Shown: positions 45,330 through 57,000, numbered from the stretch's first letter. The stretch: 64,000 bases of DNA from Hyalella azteca (GCF_000764305.2 NW_025935716.1:186001-250000); one strand, 5' to 3'. The notes: generated from the letters alone by a model not told the origin. Made by a program: numbers and translations.

Positions 45330-45497
45330 CGTGATCTTAAGGAAGATCGAACACTTGGCTTCGCCCTCCCTGTTCTTGCAGTAAACTTGGTATTCTCCTT
45401 CATCCTCTTTCCTAGTGCCTTTGATCAGGATAATTGACCTGTACGCATGAACGTCTTTCTGGCGAACAATCCTGATGCGGTTTGAGTCTCGGAGGAT
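45330..45497 (-). CDS. sls: sls-like Ig domain 2, C-terminal exon
   Basis: The translation is ILRDSNRIRIVRQKDVHAYR, then SIILIKGTRKEDEGEYQVYC and KNREGEAKCSIFLKIT. DEGEYQVYCKNREGEAKCS is the strand F-G motif. Phase 0/0 (CGTACAG; ACG|GTACTT). Confidence 0.92.
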
Positions 45498-45790
45498 CTG
45501 TACGAACAGGCACAAAGTTCAAACCAATCAAATAATATAAATGGTTTATAGCAGATCATACGAAGTAGATTTGTGGACGTAAAAAAAAATTAAAAAAACC
45601 GACTATGCAGGTCAGACGAAAAGTAGAATCGCATTTATTCACACAAATTGATGATCCAGAATGAAAAACAGTGAGACGCATATCTATACTCTAGGTCGCA
45701 TAATGAGATCGAAATAACCGGAATACTTAATCTAATCAGGCAAATTTTCATTAACGCATCCAACCAGTAAAAATAAAAAAGATTCCTCAC

Positions 45791-45959
45791 CAAGCCATCC
45801 TTTTTCCAAACAATCTCGGGCTCTGGTATAGCAACAAGTCTGACGTCGACTTCAAATTGAGCGTTTTCCTCGCATGTTTTGTTGATGGTCTTCATGGCGA
45901 AGGTGGGGGGGATGCCCTCCATGGTGTCGCACACGGACGAGTCGCGGCTCAGGCTCCTC
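45791..45959 (-). CDS. sls: sls-like Ig domain 2, N-terminal exon
   Basis: A linker RSLSRDSSVCDTMEGIPPTF is followed by AMKTINKTCEENAQFEVDVR and LVAIPEPEIVWKKDGL, Ig strands A to C. It enters at phase 2 (ATACAG) and leaves at phase 0 (TTG|GTGAGG). The Ser-rich linker RSLSRDSS could be a phosphorylation site, but that is inference only. Confidence 0.9.
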
Positions 45960-46542
45960 CTGTATGGCGTAGAATTGCAATGATAAGGGCGTCAAACAAT
46001 ACAAAATAATAGGTGAAATAGCAGTATAATAGATGAAATAAGTGGAATAACAGTATACAATATTGCAGATTAGTCGAGCTGTAAAGTCGGTTGCATGGGA
46101 TGCTACCACTACAATAGGAGAAAGATCGAACAGTACCACACAATAAAGACAAAGGTCGAATGGTAAAATAGGGGTTGTACTTTGCAGTAGCAGAAGAATC
46201 GAAGACCCCAACATTAGAGGTGTTACACAGAGTGACATAGAGGCAGTCAAACGGTACAATGAGAGGGAAGTGAAACGATACAATGGAGTGAACAATACCA
46301 TGAGGCGAGAATTAAACGTTACAAAATATGGTGTCAAACATTACAGTCTAAGGTAAATATTGGAGATCTTGGCCGAGGCAGGTCAAAAAAGATTACATTA
46401 ACTATTTGTTTTATGATTATGAGAAGAACATCTTCCAAGTAAGGCTTTAAAAATATTTCTTCCTAAGTGTATACAGTATATATTCCAATGTACGAATATC
46501 TCTCCTACATTTTCAGCTAAAGATAACAAAGAAAGCCCGTGC

Positions 46543-46718
46543 CTGGAGGCGAGCATGGTGTCGGAGCCGTGGTCACTCACGGGACCGTCTACCACGAGCT
46601 CGGCCTCGCTCATGGCGTAGCCCGCCAAGTTCTTGACGACGCACGTGAAGAGTCCAGCGTCCTCTGGGAACACCTCCTTGATCAGCAGCGTTGCCGTGTT
46701 GTCTTCTGAGTAGAACAC
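46543..46718 (-). CDS. sls: sls-like Ig domain 1, C-terminal exon (probable GC donor)
   Basis: The translation is VFYSEDNTATLLIKEVFPED, then AGLFTCVVKNLAGYAMSEAE, LVVDG and PVSDHGSDTMLAS. DAGLFTCVVKNLAGYA is the strand F-G motif. A GTGAGT at 46580 would leave at phase 0 and force a premature stop in the next exon. A GC donor (TCCAG|GCACGG) at 46543 gives phase 2 and the smooth linker DTMLASRRSLSRDSS. The 3' end is therefore chosen by phase, with moderate certainty. Confidence 0.82.
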
Positions 46719-47205
46719 CTGTGTGAGAAAAGTGTGTTAAAGTTATGAATAATAAATAAAGTTTACCTTATAAAAATAAAGACTTTATTTCAATAGGGTA
46801 GAACACCTGTGTGAGAAATAAAGTCATGAATTGAATATAATGTGGAAAACCTGTGTGAGAAATAAGTCATGAATGGAATATAATGTAGAACACCTGTGTG
46901 AGAAAAGTGTGTTAAAGTTATGAACAATAAATAAAGTCTATCATATAGCAATTAAGACTTTATTTTTATAAGGTAGAACACCTGTGTGAGAAATAAGTCA
47001 TGAATGGAATACAATGTAGAACACCTGTGTGAGAAATGAAGTCATGAGTGGAATATAATGTAGAGCACTTGTGGGAGGAATAAAAATGTCATGAATGGAA
47101 CATAATATAGGACACCTGTGCGAGAAATAAAGTCATGTAGAACACCTGTGATTAATGTAGAACACCTGTGTGAGAAATAAGTCATGAGTGGTATTTAATG
47201 TAAAA
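46719..47205. repeat. Array (~45-bp unit, ~10 copies) containing the 3' splice site of the 46718 exon
   Basis: The plus-strand unit is GTAGAACACCTGTGTGAGAA followed by ATAAAGTCATGAATGGAATATAAT, with length variants of about 40-90 bp. On the minus strand every good copy reads TTCTCACACAG|GTGTTCTAC, the acceptor and first nine exon bases of the Ig exon at 46543-46718. The outer copies decay (TGCGAG, TGGGAG). Confidence 0.92.
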
Positions 47206-47827
47206 CACTGCCTCACCGTGTTGGTCGTTTTGATTTGAAACATAACTCAATGAGGTCCGGTTTTCATCATACGATAGACCATATCGGATGGAGGAAAATC
47301 ACGAAGCAATTATTTGAGGTCAGGATAAAACGGGTCAGGGGCCTCACTATATTTGGTCCATATGATTAAAGGGCCCATCTTGGAGATTTAACTTAGACGC
47401 TCTATCCACTAGATACGAAAGGATTGTTTAAATAAAAGTTTGTTGATATATTGATGATATTAGCGTGACGATTATCTCCATGATGCTCATCCGGGGTAAA
47501 AAATATACGGCTTTAAATTAAGAGAAGAGTGTCTCGAGCTAGGACTGCCTACAGTCCCACCACTCCGGCACCCCATTTTGTGTTACCAGTCTCTATTGGT
47601 TTCAGAAAAGCCTATGCTAGAAATTATTGGAATATTATTAGCAGAACTCGGTACTATGAGAGTCTTCGGCAGTATATTATGAGACATAGTTTGAAGTTTA
47701 ACCCTCGGAATAGAACATTAAATTAGATCATGTATCAATCATACTAACTTTGACATGAATCTGATCTAAATAGTCAGATATGACAACAACGACCAATGGT
47801 AAAATTTAAATATTCAAAATTTCTAAC
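47206..47827. other. Rest of the intron within Ig domain 1
   Basis: No array, element or domain-like ORF recognised. Confidence 0.55.
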
Positions 47828-48000
47828 CTGGAACTCCTCGGAAGGTTTGATAATTGCCGTCTGTCTGAACCAGGTCACGTTGGGCCTCGGGGTGCCTTGG
47901 ACTTTCACGACAAACTGCACCTCCTGACCATCGGCCACCGTTTGAGACTCCAAAAAGTGAGTTATCTTCGGGGCCTCGGCCTTCTGACCCTTCTTCAGCT
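47828..48000 (-). CDS. sls: sls-like Ig domain 1, N-terminal exon
   Basis: The translation is KLKKGQKAEAPKITHFLESQ, then TVADGQEVQFVVKVQGTPRP and NVTWFRQTAIIKPSEEFQ. It shows Ig strands A to C', with the GTPRPNVTWFR motif. It enters at phase 1 (GCACAG) from the SH3 exon and leaves at phase 0 (CAG|GTTAGA). Confidence 0.93.
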
Positions 48001-48359
48001 CTGTGCCAAGTAAAAATTGTGAGGACTGTAGAATGTGCAGGCGAGCTTGGCAGCTTTATGGATATTTATTGATGTGCAAAATGGAAGTATCGTAGATTCC
48101 AAGCATTCAATAACAACATTTGAATTCATAATATCAAGTTCACTAGTTCTGGAGTGTTATACATTGGAAGGACGCTAGATTTCCAGTACTGAAAAAGTAA
48201 TAATTTCATAAACTGAAACTTGAGTTAAAGCAATATTTACAGGGAACTCCTGCACAGTTTTGCGAAAACCATTTAAATGACACTGAAACACTTAGGTAAA
48301 CATGTAAATTTATTATTAGAGTTATAATATCCCCGAATAAATTGAAAGGTGCAATTTCT

Positions 48360-48945
48360 TCAAAGACAGGCCAGGCCTTTACTCTCAAAGACAAGCAAAT
48401 CCCTTACTTTCAAAGACAGACAAGACCCTTACTTTCAAAGACAGGCAAGGCCCTTACTCTCAGAGACAGGCAAGGCCCTTACTTTCAAAGACAGGCAGGG
48501 CCCTTACTTTCAAAGGCAGGCAATGCCCTTACTTTCAAAGACAGGCATGGCACCTAGCTACTTTCAAAGACAGATAAGGCCCTTACTTTCAAAGACAGGC
48601 AAGGAGGCCCTTACTTTCAAAGGCAGGCAAGGCCCTTACTTTCAAAGACAGGCAAGGCCTTTACTTTCAAAAACAGGCAAGGCCCTTACTATCAAAGACA
48701 GGCAATGAGGCCCTTACTTTCAAAGACATGCAAGTCCCTTACTTTCAAAGACAGGCAGGGCCCTTACTTTCAAAGACAGGCAAGGCCCTTATTCAAAGAC
48801 AGGCAAGGCCCTTACTATGAAAGACAGGCAAGGAGGCCCTTACTTTCAAAGACATGCAAGTCCTTTACTTTCAAAGACAAGCAAATCCCTTACTTTCAAA
48901 GACAGGCAAATCCCTTACTTTCAAAGACAGGCAAGGAGCTGATCT
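48360..48945. repeat. ~25-bp array (~24 copies) containing the 5' splice site of the SH3 exon
   Basis: The plus-strand unit is CCCTTACTTTCAAAGACAGG plus CAAGG. On the minus strand it reads CTTGCCTGTCTTTGAAA|GTAAGGG, which is the exact end of the exon at 48919-49071 and its donor. Copies vary by deletion (CTTATTCAAAG), by AAGGAGG insertion and by point changes. The array fills the donor-proximal half of the intron. Confidence 0.95.
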
Positions 48946-49071
48946 TCTCCTCGAGCCGCCGGCGCACGTAGTGAGTGTAGTCGGCGTCGACAGAGAGCAT
49001 TTTGGACGGCACATATCCACGCTCCTTCGTCAGGTGCTTCTCTACGAACCACCAGTCATGGTCGCTCGATT
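48919..49071 (-). CDS. sls: SH3 domain, second exon
   Basis: The translation is ESSDHDWWFVEKHLTKERGY, then VPSKMLSVDADYTHYVRRRL and EEKISSLPVFE. WWFVEKH...ERGYVPSKML carries the conserved Trp and the G-Y-x-P-S motif of SH3 strands. A basic/acidic linker follows. An SH3 domain after the PEVK region is diagnostic of sls/I-connectin among invertebrate titins. It enters at phase 1 (TTGCAG) and leaves at phase 1 (GAAA|GTAAGG), the outermost of many copies of that donor. Confidence 0.93.
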
Positions 49072-49570
49072 CTGCAATTGTTTACTTCTTTATTATTATT
49101 CCTGTATGATTAGTTATTGAATTCTTGGCCAGTTAAAAATTTATATGTCCTTGATACACAGATTGTTTGATTCGATACAATAAAATCAAATTCGATTTAC
49201 AAGGTTATACTTCCTATTTTCAATTCAAAATCTTCATCAGAAGTATAATGCTATGCTAATATAATAATATTGTGCAAATAAACAGCTATATTCCAATTAA
49301 ATGACTAAAGATCCTTGCCAATTAATCGAACTTGAAACATCACTGCTGATTTTTGTTTTAAACATGAATTTTTGTCCGTAACCTAGAGTACTTTTTGCAC
49401 TGAAATTAGAAGTTAGTGGTATTTTCCAGGAGCCTTTTATGCAATCCACATCAAAGTATGGACCGATCGATTATTGGGCACATATATTCTCCAGATAATT
49501 CCCTCTTAATGCTTTAGACATTATCTCATAACTACCAAACAAATCTTAGCTTAAGTGCACCTATCAATCA

Positions 49571-49722
49571 TTTTTAGCGCATTTTCTCATTTACGGAAAA
49601 AACGCTATTGTGCTCGTCATGTACGTCCGTCTGTCTGTCTGTCAGTGACTTCACGTTTTCATCGATTTTGAAAAAATCCGGTCTTTGTCACTCACTGCAG
49701 TGAGTACCGAGTTATATTTTTT
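49571..49722 (-). mobile_element. MITE-like family A, copy 5 (reverse)
   Basis: Reverse-orientation copy: TTTTTAGCGCATTTTCTCAT at the left, a GTCTGTCTGTC core, and CACTCACTGCAGTGAGTACC at the right. The inner inverted repeat has decayed on one side. It sits in the intron that splits the SH3 domain. Confidence 0.83.
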
Positions 49723-49816
49723 GATTACTGAGAAACTACGTTTTTTATCCACTAAAATATATAAAGTGTCCTGTCCGACATGCTATCAACAACGTCATAA
49801 GTAGCTCGGCCCTTAC

Positions 49817-49936
49817 CAATGACATAAACTCGCTCTCCTTCGACCAAATGCATCGAGTTCTCATGGTCGTCCTCGGCGACGTAGGTCGCGATGGCTCTCA
49901 GCATGTCGCCCACCTTCACCTCCTTTGCCGTCACAG
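49817..49936 (-). CDS. sls: SH3 domain, first exon
   Basis: The translation is AVTAKEVKVGDMLRAIATYV, then AEDDHENSMHLVEGERVYVI. AIATYVAEDDHENSM...EGERVYVI corresponds to the ALYDY/RT-loop and the acidic n-Src region; ALYDY is replaced by AIATY. It enters at phase 1 (CATCAG) and leaves at phase 1 (ATTG|GTAAGG). Confidence 0.92.
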
Positions 49937-50623
49937 CTGATGCCGAATATGGTTTTTCGTCATTTTTTTACATCTTTATTACAAATATTCACAAAATCGC
50001 TTTAAGATCGCATATTAGCAGGTCACTTTAATCGTAATTAGTGAAAATACTCATTATTTAATACTTTCTGGTCGCGTAAACATAGGCGAAACTTAAAAAA
50101 GGTTAGAATAATATCTCGTCAGGGAACGTTACATCTATCTTTGCATTTGCCTACAATGAAGCTTTTAGCTTTTTCCACGCGGAAATGATACCATCCTAAT
50201 TAATTTCATATTCGTGTACATTTGAGATACAGATTGATATTTGTGACATCGCCAGCTTGTCACTGCAAGCATGACATTGAAGCCACCGTGACAGGAGCTT
50301 CGTTTCTCACATAGTAAAGTTTGATTGAATGCATACATTTAATTTCTAACCAACGTTTGACAAAAACCAAGGACAATGCCTAATTTGTCAGCAATTAGAA
50401 ATAGATTTCAGTATGAAAGTGGGACTGCGGACTAACACCAATATTCGGTAAAGCTTCCGATTAAAATCGTGCTATGTTATAAGTTTGCATTCAGATAATA
50501 TGCATATTATTCATGTCACTTTAGCATAAATGTATTTAACATAAATTCAGCAGGCTCGATAACAAAAAAACGCTCCGGTACATTTGCATTTTACTAGATA
50601 TTTTTCCCATTTTTAAGGCTAAC
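49937..50623. other. Intron, nothing recognised
   Basis: AT-rich intron between the linker exon and the SH3 exon. Confidence 0.6.
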
Positions 50624-50665
50624 CTTGAATGGTGATGGACGAAGAAACAGCAGCTCCGCTATCTT
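50624..50665 (-). CDS. sls: 42-bp linker micro-exon
   Basis: Acceptor ATTTCAG and donor TCAAG|GTTAGC bracket 42 bp, phase 1/1, encoding EDSGAAVSSSITIQ. It joins the charged tail of the giant exon to the SH3 domain. Being frame-neutral, it could be skipped. Confidence 0.75.
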
Positions 50666-51094
50666 CTGAAATTTCAATAAAAATTGATGTACATTCTGCA
50701 ACACCAGTTAAATGGCATATTTTTACAATATTTCAGACGAGGTAAAATTTCATTTCAGCACAGACGCAGTTCGAAAATTCGGAAGAAACTGAAAAAAATA
50801 ACATTAATAAACATTGAAAAAATAAAAACACGATCACCTAAAACAAATGAAATACATTAAAAACATTGAACAATAAAGAAAAGTTCGACGAAAATTAGGA
50901 GTTCGGGAGAATTTTGACGATCGCGTTGCCAATCGAGCGCGCGAAACGTAAAATCTGCGCGCACGAACCGAAAAAACGAAATGAATGAACGATAAATAGA
51001 CGTTGTCCATGCAAGAATATCCCGTAACGAAGCGTTGAACAAAACGTAATTGAATCGTAGAAAAAGAAGCCAGAAATGAAAAGCAATTTCTGAC

Positions 51095-54000
51095 CTTGAG
51101 AAAAACAGGGTGCGCGACGAGGTGCTTTTGGTATCCTCACATCCCCACTGTAGGTTTCTTCGGATACCTTCTTCTCTACCTGTCTTGGCTGCTTTACAAA
51201 GGTGAATTGACCATCAACCTCTTCAATTTGTTCTGTTCTGTCATCTTCAGACGAAGTATCACTTCTGATACCCAAGAGGACACTTTCGGATAAGTCATCG
51301 CTATCCCGTCTTTCTTCACTGCTTCTAAACCTAATTTGAGCTTCGATTTCCTGGTCGTCAATGACATAGGATTTCTTTTTCCTTTTTATTGTGAATTCGT
51401 CGGGGACTTCAGGACTTGGCGACTTGGACATCATAGGTTTTTCTACCTCAGTTTTTTTCTTAGATTTTGCCTTCATTGTTACATTTTGTGTAAGCACCTC
51501 TGTGGACTCCATTACAATGCTTTCGGGTTCAGTTTCTTCCGAATGGATGATGATATTGCCCTCAGATGATCCTTCATCTATAGTATATCGACGAGGTTTT
51601 CTCTTCATTCTAATATTAACTTCTTCTGTAGCTTCTTCCGATGTGAAATCAATAGGTTTTTCAATCGAGACATCGACGTCTTCTCTGATTTCTTGATGTG
51701 TTTCTTTATCATTTTCATTCTTGGGGATAAATTTGAATTCGCTCGCAAGAGGGCCTTCGTCCTTACTCGGTTTCCTAACAGTGACCCGTTCATCCGTTTC
51801 TTCAGTAATAATTGACTTCTTCTTGGGCCGCTTACGAATGCTGATAGATTCCGTCTCTTCTTCAATCGTTTCAGGCTGGGGCTGACTGACACCAATCGAC
51901 AGTTTTTTCTCAACCATCTCTTGCTTTTTGACTATGTCAGAGTCTTCTTTTGTAAACTCAGGCTGAAGAATAACCTCGCTTTTTACTGTTTCTTCTGAGA
52001 CGCTATATCGCTTAGAGGCGCTTTTCATTTTTATTTTAACATCTTCCTCTGTTTCTTCTGTTGTATAATCAGTAGGCTTCATTATTTCAACACTTACATC
52101 TTCTCTTATTTCTTGGTGTTTTTTCTTGATCAATTCAGGCATGAACTCTTTGTAATCCTCAGTTGGAACTTCTGGTTTTGTCACTATGAACTCGGTTTCA
52201 GTTTCTTCAGTGATGGAATACTTCTTTTTAGGCTTTCGCATTAGACGGACGGACTGGATTTCTTCCTGTATTGCTTCATCTATTTTTTCAAAATCTACGC
52301 TATCAGGTTTTACTACTATCTGGTGTTCTTCTTGTACGCTGTCTGCCGTGTAAGGCTTAGGCAAAACATGCTTCAGATCAAATTCAGAAATTTCTTCCAA
52401 TATTGATGTCTCAGGCTTTTTGGCCTCGACATCGATATCAACATTTTGTTCATCGCTCACAATTTGCTTAGGCTTCGATCGTTTTCGAATTGTAACTGAC
52501 TGAGACTCTTCAACAGTTAAGCTATCAGGCTCACGCAATTTCATGGGCAAATCAATTGACTCGTTAACCATTGGATGCTCGGTCTTCTTGAGTGGCAATT
52601 TCACTTCAATATTATCTTCGAAATCCGCCATTTGTGGTTTTTCAGGTTCTATGGATTGGAATTTCTTCAAAGTTACCTCAGCGGACTCTTTCATCAATTC
52701 TCTCGCCTTCGGCTTCTTGACCGTCTTCACTTCTGCACTTTCATCGATCTTAACCATCTGAGGCGTTTCAAGCTCTACTGATTCTGGCTTTTTCAAAGTT
52801 ATATCTCCTGATTCTTCGATCAAATCTTCTTTGATTTGTTTTGGCACTTTATTATACAGTTTAACGTCAACAGAATCCTCGATCAATTCTTCCTCAAGTT
52901 TTTTGGGCTTTTTCAAAGGTAGTTTCACATCCACGTTTTCCTCCATTTCTACAATTTGTGTTTTATCTAGTTCCACCATTTCAGGTTTTTTCACAATGAC
53001 ATCGACAGATTCCTCGACCAATTCTGTCGTCAGTTTTTTGGGCTTTTTCACAGGCAGTTTCACATCTACGTCCTCCTCGATGTCACAAATTTGTGTATTA
53101 ACGGGTTCCACCAATTCAGGTTTTTTCACAATGAAATCGACAGATTCCTCGAACAATTCTGCCTTCAGCTTTTTGGGCTTTTTCAAAGGCAGTTTCACGT
53201 TCACGTTTTCGTCCATTTCGACAATTTGTGTTTTATCAGGTTCCACCAATTCAGGTTTTTTCACAATGACATCAATAGATTCCTCGATGAACTCTGCCTT
53301 CAACTTTTTGGTCTTTTTCAAAGGCAGTTTCACATCCACGTTTTCGTCTATTTCGACAATTTGTGTTTTATCAGGTTCCACCAATTCAGGTTTTTTCACA
53401 ATGACATCGACTGATTCCTCAATCAATTCTGCCTTCAGTGTTTTGGGCTTTTTCAAAGGCAGTTTCACATCCACATTTTCGTCTCTATCAACAATTTGTG
53501 TTATATCAGGCTTCTCCTCCATGATATCGACAGATTCCTCGACCAATTCTGTCGTCAGTTTTATGGGCTTTTTCACAGGCAGTTTCACATCTACGTTTTC
53601 CTCGGGAACCACAATTTGTGTTTTATCAGGTTCCACCAATTCAGGTTCTTTCACAATGACATCGACAGATTCTTTGGTCAATTCTGCCTTCAGCTTTTTG
53701 GGCTTTTTCAAAGGCCGTTTCCCATCCACGTTTTCATCTATTTCGACAATTTGTTGTTTATCAGGTTCCACCAATTCAGGTTTTTTCTCAATTACATCGA
53801 CTGATTCCTCGATCGATTCTGCTTTGAGCTTCTTGGGCTTTTTCAAAGGAAGTTTCACATCCACTTTTTCCTCTATTTCGACAATTTGTGTTTTATCGGA
53901 TTCCACCAATTCAGGTTTCTTCACAGTGACATCGACAGATTCCTCGATTGATTCTTCCTTCAGCTTTTTAGGCTTTTTCAAAGGCAGTTTCACATCCACA

Positions 54001-57000
54001 TTCTCCTCTGTTTCGATAATTTGTGTTTTATCAGGTTCCACCAATTCAGGTTTTTTCACAATGACATCGACAGATTCCTCGATCAATTCTGCCTTCAGCT
54101 TCTTGGGTTTTTTCAAAGTCAGTTTCACATCCACGTTTTCCTCTATTTCTGCCATTTGTGTTTTATCAGGTTCCACTAATTCAGGCTTTTTCACAATGAC
54201 ATCGACAGATTCCTCGATCAATTCTGCCTTCAGCTTTTTGGGCTTTTTCACAGGCAGTTTCACATCCACGTTTTCCTCTATTTTGACAATTTGTGTTTTA
54301 TCAGGTTCCACCAGTTCAGGTCTTTTCACAATAACATCGACAGATTCCTCGATCAATTCTGCCGTCAGCTTTTTGGGCTTTTTCAAAGGCAGTTTCACAT
54401 CCACGTTTTCCTCTATTTCTGCAATTTGGGTTTTATCAGGTTCCACCAATTCAGGTTTTTTCACAATGACATCGACAGATTCCTCGATCAATTCTGCCTT
54501 CAGCTTCTTGGGCTTTTTCAGAGGCAGTTTCACATCCACATTTTCCTCCATTTCTGCCATTTGTGTTTTGTCAGGTTCCACTAATTCAGGTTTTTTCACA
54601 ACAACATTGACAGGTTCCTCGATCAATTTTGCCTTCAGGTTTTTTGGCTTTTTCAAAGGCAGTTTCACATCCACGTTTTCCTCTACTTCGACACATTGTG
54701 ATTTATCAGGTTCCGACATTTCAGGTTTTTTCACAATGACATCGACAGATTCCTCGATCAATTCTGCCTTCAGTTTTTTGGGCTTTTTCACAGGCACTTT
54801 CACATCGACGTTTTCCTCTATTTCTGCAATTTGTGTTTTATCAGGTTCCACCAGTTTAGGTCTTTTCGCAATGGCATCCACAGGTTCCTCGATCAATTCT
54901 GCCTTCAGCTTTTTGGGCTTTTTCAAAGGCAGTTTCACATCCACGTTTTCCTCTATTTCCGCAATTTGGGTTTTATCAGGTTCCACCAGTTCAGGTCTTT
55001 TCGCAATGGCATCCATAGGTTCCTCGATCAATTCTGCCTTCAGCTTCTTGGGCTTTTTCAAAGGCAGTTTCACATCCACGTTTTCCTCTATTTCCGCAAT
55101 TTGTGTTTCATCAGGTTCCACCAATTCAGGTTTTTTCACAATGACATCAACAGATTCCTCGATCAATTCTGCCTTCAGCTTCTTGGGCTTTTTCAAAGGT
55201 AGTTTCACATCCACGTTTTCCTTTACTTCTGCAATTTGTGTTTTATCAGGTTCCACTAATTCATGCTTTTTCACAATGACATCGACAGATTCCTCGTTTA
55301 ATTCTGCCTTCAGCTTTTTGGGCTTTTTCACAGGTAGTTTCACATCCACGTTTTCCTCTATTTCGACAATTTTTGTTTTATCTGGTTCCACCAGTTCAGG
55401 TCTTTTCACAATGACATCGACAGGTTCCTCGATCAATTCTGCCTTCAGCTTTTTGGGCTTTTTCAAAGGCAGTTTCACATCCACGTTTTCCTCTATTTCA
55501 GCAATTTGGGTTTCATCAGGTTCCACTAATTCAGGTTTTTTCACAATGACATCGACAGATTCCTCGATCAATTCTGCTTTCAGCTTCTTGGGCTTTTTCA
55601 AAGGCAGTTTCACATCCACGTTTTCCTCTATTTCTGCCATTTGTGTTTTATCAGGTTCCACTAATTCAGGTTTTTTCACAACATCGACAGGTTCCTCGAT
55701 CAATTCTGCCTTCAGTTTTTTGGGCTTCTTCAAAGGCAGCTTCACATCCACGTTTTCCTCTATTTCTGCCATTTGTGTTTTATCAGGTTCCATTAATTCA
55801 GGTTTTTTCACCATGACATCGACAGATCCCTCCATCAATTCTGCCTTCAGCTTTTTGGGCTTTTTCGTAGGCAGTTTCACATCCAGCTTTTTCTCTACTT
55901 CGACCGGTTGTTCCGGTGCGATAACATCATTGGATTTTTCTACAATTATTTGAGATTTCCGTGGCAGGGGTCTACTCTCTAGATCTATCTTTTCTCCAAC
56001 ATTTGATGGCTGAATTTCTTCACATATTTCTTGAGTTGGCTTCTTGACTTCTTTTTCTCCAGGGAATCTCAGTAACACCTCTACTTCTTCAACAAGCTCG
56101 ATATTCAGTTTTTCAGGTTTCTCACTGAGAGGTTTTTTCTCGGGAATTTCCCTCTCGCTGACCTCACTAACGGGAGCAGGTTCAACCTGAACTGTTTGTG
56201 GCTCTTCCACAGCAACTTTTGAAGGAATATCAACTATTCTTCCCACCGTCATATCTTCGAGTTGAGTTTTTACCGTGAATGGTTTAGCTTCAAAGTTTTC
56301 TTCTACGACCTCGTTTACTAAAACGAATTTATTCGGTGCAGCTTCGTGTTCTTCGATATTGAAAACTTCATTATTAATTTCTTCAACTATTTTCTTCATT
56401 TTAGGTTTTTCGTGAGTTTTTTGTAATAGCTTAAGGCAAATTGTCTTGTCATCCATATCTTCTTCGATTTTCTCGGAAATCTCTTCTGCAATAAGTTCAT
56501 CAGGTTTGATTGACGACAGTTCAACTTTAAATTCTTCTTCGATAACTAGTATTGCGTGTGCGTATTCGGGTTTATCGAATTCAATGTCCTCCGCTGTCAG
56601 TTCTTCGACTACCTCACTTTCCTCTGCGCTAATTTCTTTCTTAGATTTATTAAGCTTTTTTGCCATGAACTTTATGTTTATTTCTTTTTCTTCTAGATCA
56701 GTCCCCACAAGAGGATGGCTCTCATTTTGAACATCAATAGTTTCTGTTCGCATTCGTTGCGGCTCGATTTTATTACTTTTCGTAACTTTGATATCACTGA
56801 CTTGCTGTTCTTCTAGAATTTCGAGAACGTCCCGAGATTTTTGAGGAGCCTTTAGCACAAGAACATCCTCTTGTTCAGCACGTTGAAGACCTTCAATAAC
56901 GGTTGCAATTGCTCTGCCACTTTCATTCCCTTCAGTGATGAACTCTCTCGCCTCTTCTGTAACTTCGAGCAAATCACAGGCACTTCTCTTCTCTTTCGAG

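Noticed and set aside
48342..49120. Plus-strand ORFs with LLSKTGKALTFKDRQ repeats
   Set aside because: Antisense translation of the splice-donor array.
50895..51094. Extension of the giant frame to a stop at 50895
   Set aside because: A good donor (CAAG|GTCAGA) at 51095 and a phase-matched next exon show that this tail is intron.
52831..55953. 1040-codon plus-strand ORF (GFFKGSFTSTFSS-type repeats) opposite the PEVK-like array
   Set aside because: It is the exact antisense of 135-bp in-frame repeats. Once one unit lacks stops on the other strand, all do. Composition is low-complexity and there is no start or splice context.
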